Shown here piece by piece: positions 10,250 through 21,700 of a DNA stretch of 64,000 bases. The translations under genes were made by a program, and so were the position numbers. This stretch comes from Tomocerus qinae. Lineage: Eukaryota > Arthropoda > Collembola > Entomobryomorpha > Tomoceridae. The stretch lies in the NCBI GenBank assembly GCA_020055645.1, contig JAECZT010000029.1:1-64000 (forward strand), given 5' to 3'. The notes beneath the pieces were generated by a model, which saw only the letters and a program-made list of their open reading frames with translations, made no database searches and was not told the origin of the DNA. How positions within the stretch are numbered: position 1 is the stretch's first letter; every line of letters begins with the position of its first letter.

Positions 10250-12360
10250 AATTATGAATTACAGCATTTCAAGTGTTGAATATCATTTTTTAAACTTTTA
10301 CGCCTCGTACAAGTTTTAAATAATGAATTTTTAAATTTCAAGTGTTGAATATCATTTTTTAAACTTTTACGCCTCGTACAAGTTTTAAATAATGAATTTT
10401 TAAATTTCAAGTGTTGAATATCATTTTTTAAACTTTTAGGCCTCGTACAAGTGTTAAATAATGAATTTTTAAATTTCAAGTCTTGAATATCATTTTTTAA
10501 ACTTTTACGCCTCGTACAAGTGTTAAATTAATAATTTTAAAATTTCAAGTCTTGAATATCATTTTTTAAACTTTTACGTCTCGTACAAGTGTTAAATTAT
10601 GAATTTCAACTCTTCAAAATTATTTTGTAAGATTTTTGTCCCGTACAAGTATTAAATCATCAATTTTAACTCTTGAAAATTATTTTTTAAGCTTTTTGGC
10701 GCGTAGAAGTTTAAAAAATAATTTAAACTGTTGAATGTTATTTTTAAGCTTTTTGGCTCGTACAAGTATTAAATCATGAATATTAACTCTTGAAAATTAT
10801 TTTTTAAGCTTTTTGGCTCGCACAAGTATTAAATCATGAATTTCAACTCTTGAAAATTATTTTTTAAGCTTTTTGGCTCGTACAAGTTTAAATATGAATT
10901 ACAATTTCAACTGTTGAATGATATTTTCAAGCTTTTTGGCCCGTACAAGTATTAAATCATGAATTTCAACTCTTGAAAATTATTTTTTAAGCTTTTTGGC
11001 TCGTACAAGTATTAAATCATCAATTTTAACTCTTGAAAATTATTTTTTAAGCTTTTTGGCTCGTAGAAGTTTAAAAAATAATTTAAACTGTTGAATGTTA
11101 TTTTTAAGCTTTTTGGCTCGTACAAGTATTAAATCATGAATTTTAACTCTTGAAAATTATTTTTTAAGCTTTTTGGCTGGCACAAGTTTAAAAAATAATT
11201 AAAACTGTTGAATGTTATTTTTAAGCTTTTTGGCTCGTACAAGTTTAAAAAATAATTAAAACTGTTGAATGTTATTTTTAAGCTTTTTGGCTCGTACAAG
11301 TTTAAAAATAATAAAAACTGTTGAATGTTATTTTTAAGCTTTTTGGCTCGTACAAGTATTAAATCATGAATTTGAACTCTTGAAAATTATTTTTTAAGCT
11401 TTTTGGCTCGTACAAGTATTAAATCATTAATTTCAACTCTTGAAAATTATTTTTTAAGCTTTTTGGCTCGTACAAGTGTTAAATTATGAATTACAGCATT
11501 TCAAGTGTTGAATATCATTTTTTAAACTTTTACGCCTCGTACAAGTTTTAAATAATGAATTTTTAAATTTCAAGTGTTGAATATCATTTTTTAAACTTTT
11601 ACGCCTCGTACAAGTTTTAAATAATGAATTTTTAAATTTCAAGTGTTGAATATCATTTTTTAAACTTTTACGCCTCGTACAAGTGTTAAATAATGAATTT
11701 TTAAATTTCAAGTCTTGAATATCATTTTTTAAACTTTTACGCCTCGTACAAGTGTTAAATAATGAATTTTTAAATTTCAAGTCTTGAATATCATTTTTTA
11801 AACTTTTACGCCTCGTACAAGTGTTAAATTATGAATTTTAAAATTTCAAGTCTTGAATATCATTTTTTAAACTTTTACGTCTCGTACAAGTGTTAAATTA
11901 TGAATTTCAACTATTGAAAATTATTTTGTAAGCTTTTTGTCCCGTAAAAGTATTATATCATCAATTTTAACTCTTGAAAATTGTTTTTTAAGCTTTTTGG
12001 CTCGTACAAGTTTAAAAAATAATTAAAACTGTTGAATGTTATTTTTAAGCTTTTTGGCTCGTACAAGTATTAAATCATGAATTTTAACTCTTGAAAATTA
12101 TTTTTTAAGCTTTTTGACTCGTACAAGTTTAAAAAATAATTAAAACTGTTGAATGTTATTTTTAAGCTTTTTGGCTCGTACAAGTATTAAATCATGAATT
12201 TTAACTCTTGAAAATTATTTTTTAAGCTTTTTGGCTCGTACAAGTTTAAAAAATAATTAAAACTGTTGAATGTTATTTTCAAGCTTTTTTTTCACGTACA
12301 AGTATTAAATCATGAATTTTAACTCTTGAAAATTATTTTTTAAGCTTTTTGGCTCGTACA
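10250..12360 (+). repeat. Segment Q, first copy
   Basis: Two long higher-order units (about 1,232 and 884 bp) that correspond to 33025-35140 at an offset near 22,775 bp. Both start with C0, several C monomers with CAAGTTTTAAATAATG, and a C monomer ending CTTTTAGGCCT (10439 and 33215). Both later show TTTGAACTCTTG and AATCATTAATTTC monomers before the next C0. Differences are point changes and one chimeric monomer near 10880. Confidence 0.75.
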
Positions 12361-14780
12361 AGTGTTAAATTATGAATTACAGCATTTCAAGTGTTGAATA
12401 TCATTTTTTAAACTTTTACGCCTCGTACAAGTGTTAAATAATGAATTTTTAAATTTCAACTTTTGAAAATTATTTTTTAAGCTTTTACGCCTCGTACAAG
12501 TGTTAAATAATGAATTTTTAAATTTCAAGTCTTGAATATCATTTTTTAAACTTTTACGCCTCGTACAAGTGTTAAATTAATAATTTTAAAATTTCAAGTC
12601 TTGAATATCATTTTTTAAACTTTTACGTCTCGTACAAGTGTTAAATTATGAATTTCAACTCTTGAAAATTATTTTGTAAGCTTTTTGTCCCGTACAAGTA
12701 TTAAATCATCAATTTTAACTCTTGAAAATTATTTTTTAAGCTTTTTGGCTCGTAGAAGTTTAAAAAATAATTTAAACTGTTGAATGTTATTTTTAAGCTT
12801 TTTGGCTCGTACAAGTATTAAATCATGAATTTCAACTCTTGAAAATTATTTTTTAAGCTTTTTGGCCCGTACAAGTATTAAATCATGAATTTCAACTCTT
12901 GAAAATTATTTTTTAAGCTTTTTGGCTCGTACAAGTGTTAAATTATGAATTACAGCATTTCAAGTGTTGAATATCATTTTTTAAACTTTTACGCCTCGTA
13001 CAAGTGTTAAATTATGAATTTTTAAATTTCAAGTCTTGAATATCATTTTTTAAACTTTTACGTCTCGTACAAGTATTAAATCATGAATTTCAACTCTTGA
13101 AAATTATTTTTTAAGCTTTTTGGCCCGTACAAGTATTAAATCATGAATTTTAACTCTTGAAAATTATTTTTTAAGCTTTTTGGCTCGCACAAGTATTAAA
13201 TCATGAATTTCAACTCTTGAAAATTATTTTTTAAGCTTTTTGGCTCGTACAAGTTTAAAATATAATTAAAACTGTTGAATGATACTTTCAAGCTTTTTGG
13301 CCCGTACAAGTATTAAATCATGAATTTCAACTCTTGAAAATTATTTTGTAAGCTTTTTGGCTCGTACAAGTGTTAAATTATGAATTACAGCATTTCAAGT
13401 CTTGAATATCATTTTTTAAACATTTACGCCTCGTACAAGTGTTAAATTATGAATTTTTAAATTTCAAGTCTTGAATATCATTTTTTAAACTTTTACGTCT
13501 CGTACAAGTGTTAAATTATGAATTTCAACTCTTGAAAATTATTTTGTAAGCTTTTTGTCCCGTACAAGTATTAAATCATCAATTTTAACTCTTGAAAATT
13601 ATTTTTTAAGCTTTTTGGCTCGTAGAAGTTTAAAAAATAATTTAAACTGTTGAATGTTATTTTTAAGCTTTTTGGCTCGTACAAGTATTAAATCATGAAT
13701 TTTAACTCTTGAAAATTATTTTTTAAGCTTTTTGGCTGGCACAAGTTTAAAAAATAATTAAAACTGTTGAATGTTATTTTTAAGCTTTTTGGCTCGTACA
13801 AGTATTAAATCATGAATTTTAACTCTTGAAAATTATTTTTTAAGCTTTTTGGCTCGTACAAGTTTAAAAAATAATTAAAACTGTTGAATGTTATTTTTAA
13901 GCTTTTTGGCTCGTACAAGTATTAAATCATGAATTTGAACTCTTGAAAATTATTTTTTAAGCTTTTTGGCTCGTACAAGTATTAAATCATGAATTTCAAC
14001 TCTTGAAAATTATTTTTTAAGCTTTTTGGCTCGTACAAGTGTTAAATTATGAATTACAGCATTTCAAGTGTTGAATATCATTTTTTAAACTTTTACGCCT
14101 CGTACAAGTGTTAAATTATGAATTTTTAAATTTCAAGTCTTGAATATCATTTTTTAAACTTTTACGCCTCGTACAAGTGTTAAATTATGAATTTTTAAAT
14201 TTCAAGTCTTGAATATCATTTTTTAAACTTTTACGTCTCGTACAAGTATTAAATCATCAATTTTAACTCTTGAAAATTATTTTTTAAGCTTTTTGGCTCG
14301 TAGAAGTTTAAAAAATAATTTAAACTGTTGAATGTTATTTTTAAGCTTTTTGGCTCGTACAAGTATTAAATCATGAATTTTAACTCTTGAAAATTATTTT
14401 TTAAGCTTTTTGGCTGGCACAAGTTTAAAAAATAATTAAAACTGTTGAATGTTATTTTTAAGCTTTTTGGCTCGTACAAGTATTAAATCATGAATTTTAA
14501 CTCTTGAAAATTATTTTTTAAGCTTTTTGGCTCGTACAAGTTTAAAAAATAATTAAAACTGTTGAATGTTATTTTTAAGCTTTTTGGCTCGTACAAGTAT
14601 TAAATCATGAATTTTAACTCTTGAAAATTATTTTTTAAGCTTTTTGGCTCGTACAAGTTTAAAAAATAATTAAAACTGTTGAATGTTATTTTCAAGCTTT
14701 TTTTCACGTACAAGTATTAAATCATGAATTTTAACTCTTGAAAATTATTTTTTAAGCTTTTTGGCTCGTACAAGTGTTAA
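12360..14780 (+). repeat. Family 2 units between segments Q and R
   Basis: Four higher-order units with C0 near 12375, 12950, 13385 and 14054. Unit lengths (about 575, 435, 669 and 734 bp) resemble the series 572, 435, 676 and 722 at 35148-37553. I could not confirm base-level correspondence throughout, and the first unit differs because of a chimeric C/A monomer at 12424-12492. The 435-bp unit is C0-D followed by A, A, A, B, A with no E-F-G core. Confidence 0.65.
12424..12492 (+). repeat. Chimeric monomer C/A/C
   Basis: Starts as C (AATGAATTTTTAAATTTCAA), carries an A-type middle (CTTTTGAAAATTATTTTTTA) and finishes as C (GCTTTTACGCCT). The length stays at 69 bp. A double switch like this fits gene conversion better than a single crossover. 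Confidence 0.8.
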
Positions 14781-17380
14781 ATTATGAATTACAGCATTTC
14801 AAGTGTTGAATATCATTTTTTAAACTTTTACGCCTCGTACAAGTGTTAAATAATGAATTTTTAAATTTCAAGTGTTGAATATCATTTTTTCAACTTTTAC
14901 GCCTCGTAAATGTGTTAAATAATGAATTTTTAAATTTCAAGTCTTGAATATCATTTTTTAAACTTTTACGCCTCGTACAAGTGTTAAATTAATAATTTTA
15001 AAATTTCAAGTCTTGAATATCATTTTTTAAACTTTTACGTCTCGTACAAGTGTTAAATTATGAATTTCAACTCTTCAAAATTATTTTGTAAGATTTTTGT
15101 CCCGTACAAGTATTGAATCATCAATTTTAACTCTTGAAAATTATTTTTTAAGCTTTTTGGCGCGTAGAAGTTTAAAAAATAATTTAAACTGTTGAATGTT
15201 ATTTTTAAGCTTTTTGGCTCGTACAAGTATTAAATCATGAATATTAACTCTTGAAAATTATTTTTTAAGCTTTTTGGCCCGTACAAGTATTAAATCATGA
15301 ATTTCAACTCTTGAAAATTATTTTGTAAGCTTTTTGGCTCGTACAAGTGTTAAATTATGAATTACAGCATTTCAAGTGTTGAATATCATTTTTTAAACTT
15401 TTACGCCTCGTACCAGTGTTAAATTATGAATTTTAAAATTTCAAGTCTTGAATATCATTTTTTAAACTTTTACGTCTCGTACAAGTGTTAAATTATGAAT
15501 TTCAACTCTTGAAAATTATTTTGTAAGCTTTTTGTCCCGTACAAGTATTAAATCATGAATATTAACTCTTGAAAATTATTTTTTAAGCTTTTTGGCTCGC
15601 ACAAGTATTAAATCATGAATTTCAACTCTTGAAAAATATTTTTTAAGCTTTTTGGCTCGTACAAGTTTAAAATATAATTAAAACTGTTGAATGATACTAT
15701 CAAGCTTTTTGGCCCGTACAAGTATTAAATCATGAATTTCAACTCTTGAAAATTATTTTGTAAGCTTTTTGGCTCGTACAAGTGTTAAATTATGAATTAC
15801 AGCATTTCAAGTCTTGAATACACTTTTTTAAACTTTTACGCCTCGTACAAGTGTTAAATTATGAATTTTTAAATTTCAAGTCTTGAATATCATTTTTTAA
15901 ACTTTTACGTCTCGTACAAGTGTTAAATTATGAATTTCAACTCTTGAAAATTATTTTGTAAGCTTTTTGTCCCGTACAAGTATTAAATCATCAATTTTAA
16001 CTCTTGAAAATTATTTTTTAAGCTTTTTGGCTCGTAGAAGTTTAAAAAATAATTTAAACTGTTGAATGTTATTTTTAAGCTTTTTGGCTCGTACAAGTAT
16101 TAAATCATGAATTTTAACTCTTGAAAATTATTTTTTAAGCTTTTTGGCTGGCACAAGTTTAAAAAATAATTAAAACTGTTGAATGTTATTTTTAAGCTTT
16201 TTGGCTCGTACAAGTTTAAAAAATAATTAAAACTGTTGAATGTTATTTTTAAGCTTTTTGGCTCGTACAAGTTTAAAAAATAATAAAAACTGTTGAATGT
16301 TATTTTTAAGCTTTTTGGCTCGTACAAGTATTAAATCATTAAATTTGAACTCTTGAAAATTATTTTTTAAGCTTTTTGGCTCGTACAAGTATTAAATCAT
16401 GAATTTCAACTCTTGAAAATTATTTTTTAAGCTTTTTGGCTCGTACAAGTATTAAATCATGAATTTTAACTCTTGAAAATTATTTTTTAAGCTTTTTGGC
16501 TCGTACAAGTTTAAAAAATAATTAAAACTGTTGAATGTTATTTTCAAGCTTTTTTTCACGTACAAGTATTAAATCATGAATTTCAACTCTTGAAAATTAT
16601 TTTTTAAGCTTTTTGGCTCGTACAAGTGTTAAATTATGAATTACAGCATTTCAAGTGTTGAATATCATTTTTTAAACTTTTACGCCTCGTACAAGTGTTA
16701 AATAATGAATTTTTAAATTTCAAGTGTTGAATATCATTTTTTCAACTTTTACGCCTCGTACAAGTGTTAAATAATGAGTTTTTAAATTTCAAGTCTTGAA
16801 TATCATTTTTTAAACTTTTTCGCCTCGTACAAGTGTTAAATTAATAATTTTAAAATTTCAAGTCTTGAATATCATTTTTTAAACTTTTACGTCTCGTACA
16901 AGTGTTAAATTATGAATTTCAACTCTTGAAAATTATTTTGTAAGCTTTTTGTCCCGTACAAGTATTAAATCATCAATTTTAACTCTTGAAAATTATTTTT
17001 TAAGCTTTTTGGCGCTTACAAGTTTAAAAAATAATTAAAACTGTTGAATGTTATTTTTAAGCTTTTTGGCTCGTACAAGTATTAAATCATGAATATTAAC
17101 TCTTGAAAATTATTTTTTAAGCTTTTTGGCTCGTACAAGTTTAAAAAATAATTAAAACTGTTGAATGTTATTTTTAAGCTTTTTGGCTCGTACAAGTATT
17201 AAATCATGAATTTTAACTCTTGAAAACTATTTTTTAAGCTTTTTGGCTCGTACAAGTTTAAAAAATAATTAAAACTGTTGAATGTTATTTTCAAGCTTTT
17301 TGGCTCGTACAAGTATTAAATCATGAATTTCAACATTTAAAAATTATTTTTTAAGCTTTTTGGCTCGTACAAGTGTTAAA
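14780..17380 (+). repeat. Segment R, first copy
   Basis: Corresponds to 38435-41030 at an offset of about 23,650 bp, and in part to 35140-36830. Shared rare features in order: CTCGTAAATGTG, TCTTCAAAATTATTTTGTAAG with AGATTTTTGTCC, CGTACCAGTGTT, GAATACACTTTTTTAAAC and AATCATTAAATTTGAAC. The C0 spacings are almost the same (573, 434, 844, 750 against 572, 432, 843, 746). Confidence 0.85.
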
Positions 17381-18890
17381 TTATGAATTACAGCATTTCA
17401 AGTGTTGAATATCATTTTTTAAACTTTTACGCCTCGTACAAGTGTTAAATTATGAATTTCAACTCTTGAAAATTATTTTGTAAGCTTTTTGTCCCGTACA
17501 AGTATTAAATCATCAATTTTAACTCTTGAAAATTATTTTTTAAGCTTTTTGGCTCGTAGAAGTTTAAAAAATAATTTAAACTGTTGAATGTTATTTTTAA
17601 GCTTTTTGGCTCGTACAAGTATTAAATCATGAATTTTAACTCTTGAAAATTATTTTTTAAGCTTTTTGGCTGGCACAAGTTTAAAAAATAATTAAAACTG
17701 TTGAATGTTATTTTTAAGCTTTTTGGCTCGTACAAGTTTAAAAAATAATTAAAACTGTTGAATGTTATTTTTAAGCTTTTTGGCTCGTACAAGTTTAAAA
17801 AATAATAAAAACTGTTGAATGTTATTTTTAAGCTTTTTGGCTCGTACAAGTATTAAATCATGAATTTGAACTCTTGAAAATTATTTTTTAAGCTTTTTGG
17901 CTCGTACAAGTTTAAAAAATAATTAAAACTGTTGAATGTTATTTTTAAGCTTTTTGGCTCGTACAAGTATTAAATCATGAATTTTAACTCTTGAAAATTA
18001 TTTTTTAAGCTTTTTGACTCGTACAAGTTTAAAAAATGATTAAAACTGTTCAATGTTATTTTCAAGCTTTTGGCTCGTACAAGTATTAAATCATGAATTT
18101 CAATTGTTGAAAATTATTTTTTAAGCTTTTTGGCTCGTACAAGTGTTAAATTATGAATTACAAATTTCAAGTGTTGAATATCATTTTTAAACTTTTTAGG
18201 CCTCGTACAAGTATTAAATAATGAATTTTTAAATTTCAAGTGTTGAATATCATTTTTTAAGCTTTTTGGCTCGTACAAGTGTTAAATTATGAATTACAGC
18301 ATTTCAAGTGTTGAATATCATTTTTTAAACTTTTACGCCTCGTACAAGTGTTAAATTATGAATTTTAAAATTTCAAGTCTTGAATATCATTTTTTAAACT
18401 TTTACGTCTCGTACAAGTGTTAAATTATGAATTTAAACTCTTGAAAATTATTTTGTAAGCTTTTTGTCCCGTACAAGTATTGAATCATCAATTTTAACTC
18501 TTGAAAATTATTTTTTAAGCTTTTTGGCGCTTACAAGTTTAAAAAATAATTAAAACTGTTGAATGTTATTTTTAAGCTTTTTGGCTCGTACAAGTATTAA
18601 ATCATGAATATTAACTCTTGAAAATTATTTTTTAAGCTTTTTGGCTCGTACAAGTTTAAAAAATAATTAAAACTGTTGAATGTTATTTTTAAGCTTTTTG
18701 GCTCGTACAAGTATTAAATCATGAATTTTAACTCTTGAAAACTATTTTTTAAGCTTTTTGGCTCGTACAAGTTTAAAAAATAATTAAAACTGTTGAATGT
18801 TATTTTCAAGCTTTTTTTCACGTACAAGTATTAAATCATGAATTTTAACTCTTGAAAATTATTTTTTAAGCTTTTTGGCTCGTACAAGTG
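17380..18890 (+). repeat. Irregular family 2 units between R and S
   Basis: Contains a unit starting near 17389 that passes directly from C0 to E, a degenerate C0-like monomer near 18161 (GAATTACAAATTTCAAG, ending TTTAGGCCT), then a short run of C monomers and an ordinary C0 near 18293. This block of about 1.5 kb has no partner in the second super-copy, where R and S abut near 41036. Confidence 0.7.
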
Positions 18891-21700
18891 TTAAATTATG
18901 AATTACAGCATTTCAAGTGTTGAATATCATTTTTTAAACTTTTACGCCTCGTACAAGTGTTAAATTATGAATTTCAACTCTTGAAAATTATTTTGTAAGC
19001 TTTTTGTCCCGTACAAGTATTAAATCATCAATTTTAACTCTTGAAAATTATTTTTTAAGCTTTTTGGCTCGTAGAAGTTTAAAAAATAATTTAAACTGTT
19101 GAATGTTATTTTTAAGCTTTTTGGTTCGTACAAGTATTAAATCATGAATTTTAACTCTTGAAAATTATTTTTTAAGCTTTTTGGCTGGCACAAGTTTAAA
19201 AAATAATTAAAACTGTTGAATGTTATTTTTAAGCTTTTTGGCTCGTACAAGTTTAAAAAATAATTAAAACTGTTGAATGTTATTTTTAAGCTTTTTGGCT
19301 CGTACAAGTATTAAATCATGAATTTTAACTGTTGAATGTTATTTTTAAGCTTTTTGGCTCGTACAAGTATTAAATCATGAATTTGAACTCTTGAAAATTA
19401 TTTTTTAAGCTTTTTGGCTCGTACAAGTTTAAAAAATAATTAAAACTGTTGAATGTTATTTTTAAGCTTTTTGGCTCGTACAAGTATTAAATCATGAATA
19501 TTAACTCTTGAAAATTATTTTTTAAGCTTTTTGGCTCGTACAAGTTTAAAAAATAATTAAAACTGTTGAATGTTATTTTTAAGCTTTTTGGCTCGTACAA
19601 GTATTAAATCATGAATTTTAACTCTTGAAAACTATTTTTTAAGCTTTTTGGCTCGTACAAGTTTAAAAAATAATTAAAACTGTTGAATGTTATTTTTAAG
19701 CTTTTTGGCTCGTACAAGTATTAAATCATGAATTTTAACTCTTGAAAATTATTTTTTAAGCTTTTTGGCTCGTACAAGTGTTAAATTATGAATTACAGCA
19801 TTTCAAGTGTTGAATATCATTTTTTAAACTTTTACGCCTCGTACAAGTGTTAAATTATGAATTTTAAAATTTCAAGTCTTGAATATCATTTTTTAAACTT
19901 TTACGTCTCGTACAAGTGTTAAATTATGAATTTCAACTCTTGAAAATTATTTTGTAAGCTTTTTGTCCCGTACAAGTATTAAATCATCAATTTTAACTCT
20001 TGAAAATTATTTTTTAAGCTTTTTGGCTCGTAGAAGTTTAAAAAATAATTTAAACTGTTGAATGTTATTTTTAAGCTTTTTGGCTCGTACAAGTATTAAA
20101 TCATGAATTTTAACTCTTGAAAATTATTTTTTAAGCTTTTTGGCTGGCACAAGTTTAGAAAATAATTAAAACTGTTGAATGTTATTTTTAAGCTTTTTGG
20201 CTCGTACAAGTTTAAAAAATAATTAAAACTGTTGAATGTTATTTTTAAGCTTTTTGGCTCGTACAAGTTTAAAAAATAATAAAAACTGTTGAATGTTATT
20301 TTTAAGCTTTTTGGCTCGTACAAGTATTAAATCATGAATTGGAACTCTTGAAAATTATTTTTTAAGCTTTTTGGCTCGTACAAGTGTTAAATTATGAATT
20401 ACAGCATTTCAAGTGTTGAATATCATTTTTTAAACTTTTACGCCTCGTACAAGTGTTAAATTAATAATTTTAAAATTTCAAGTCTTGAATATCATTTTTT
20501 AAACTTTTACGTCTCGTACAAGTGTTAAATTATGAATTTCAACTCTTGAAAATTATTTTGTAAGCTTTTTGTCCCGTACAAGTATTAAATCATCAATTTT
20601 AACTCTTGAAAATTGTTTTTTAAGCTTTTTGGCGCTTACAAGTTTAAAAAATAATTAAAACTGTTGAATGTTATTTTTAAGCTTTTTGGCTCGTACAAGT
20701 ATTAAATCATGAATATTAACTCTTGAAAATTATTTTTTAAGCTTTTTGGCTCGTACAAGTTTAAAAAATAATTAAAACTGTTGAATGTTATTTTTAAGCT
20801 TTTTGGCTCGTACAAGTATTAAATCATGAATTTTAACTCTTGAAAACTATTTTTTAAGCTTTTTGGCTCGTACAAGTTTAAAAAATAATTAAAACTGTTG
20901 AATGTTATTTTCAAGCTTTTTGGCTCGTACAAGTATTAAATCATGAATTTTAACTCTTGAAAATTATTTTTTAAGCTTTTTGGCTCGTACAAGTGTTAAA
21001 TTATGAATTACAGCATTTCAAGTGTTGAATATCATTTTTTAAACTTTTACGCTTCGTACAAGTGTTAAATTATGAATTTTAAAATTTCAAGTCTTGAATA
21101 TCATTTTTTAAACTTTTACGTCTCGTACAAGTGTTAAATTATGAATTTCAACTCTTGAAAATTATTTTGTAAGCTTTTTGTCCCGTACAAGTATTAAATC
21201 ATCAATTTTAACTCTTGAAAATTATTTTTTAAGCTTTTTGGCTCGTAGAAGTTTAAAAAAATTTAAACTGTTGAATGTTATTTTTAAGCTTTTTGGCTCG
21301 TACAAGTATTAAATCATGAATTTTAACTCTTGAAAATTATTTTTTAAGCTTTTTGGCTGGCACAAGTTTAAAAAATAATTAAAACTGTTGAATGTTATTT
21401 TTAAGCTTTTTGGCTCGTACAAGTTTAAAAAATAATTAAAACTGTTGAATGTTATTTTTAAGCTTTTTGGCTCGTACAAGTTTAAAAAATAATAAAAACT
21501 GTTGAATGTTATTTTTAAGCTTTTTGGCTCGTACAAGTATTAAATCATGAATTTGAACTCTTGAAAATTATTTTTTAAGCTTTTTGGCTCGTACAAGTAT
21601 TAAATCATTAATTTCAACTCTTGAAAATTATTTTTTAAGCTTTTTGGCTCGTACAAGTGTTAAATTATGAATTACAGCATTTCAAGTGTTGAATATCATT
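18890..21700 (+). repeat. Segment S, first copy
   Basis: Corresponds to 41030-43800 at an offset of 22,128-22,135 bp. Both begin with a C0 that is followed directly by E, share TTTTTGGTTCGTACAAG (19122 and 41253), and show C0 spacings of 890, 608, 608 and 662 bp against 890, 606, 605 and 669 bp. Confidence 0.85.
20377..20985 (+). repeat. Exemplar higher-order unit (609 bp)
   Basis: Counted base by base as an example. C0 20377-20445 (69), D 20446-20514 (69), E 20515-20574 (60), F 20575-20634 (60), B 20635-20691 (57), A 20692-20751 (60), B 20752-20808 (57), A 20809-20868 (60), B 20869-20925 (57), A 20926-20985 (60). The next C0 starts at 20986. The G monomer is absent here. Where present it is 57 bp and follows F, for example 22642-22698. 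An ordinary C monomer is 23972-24040 (69 bp). Confidence 0.9.
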
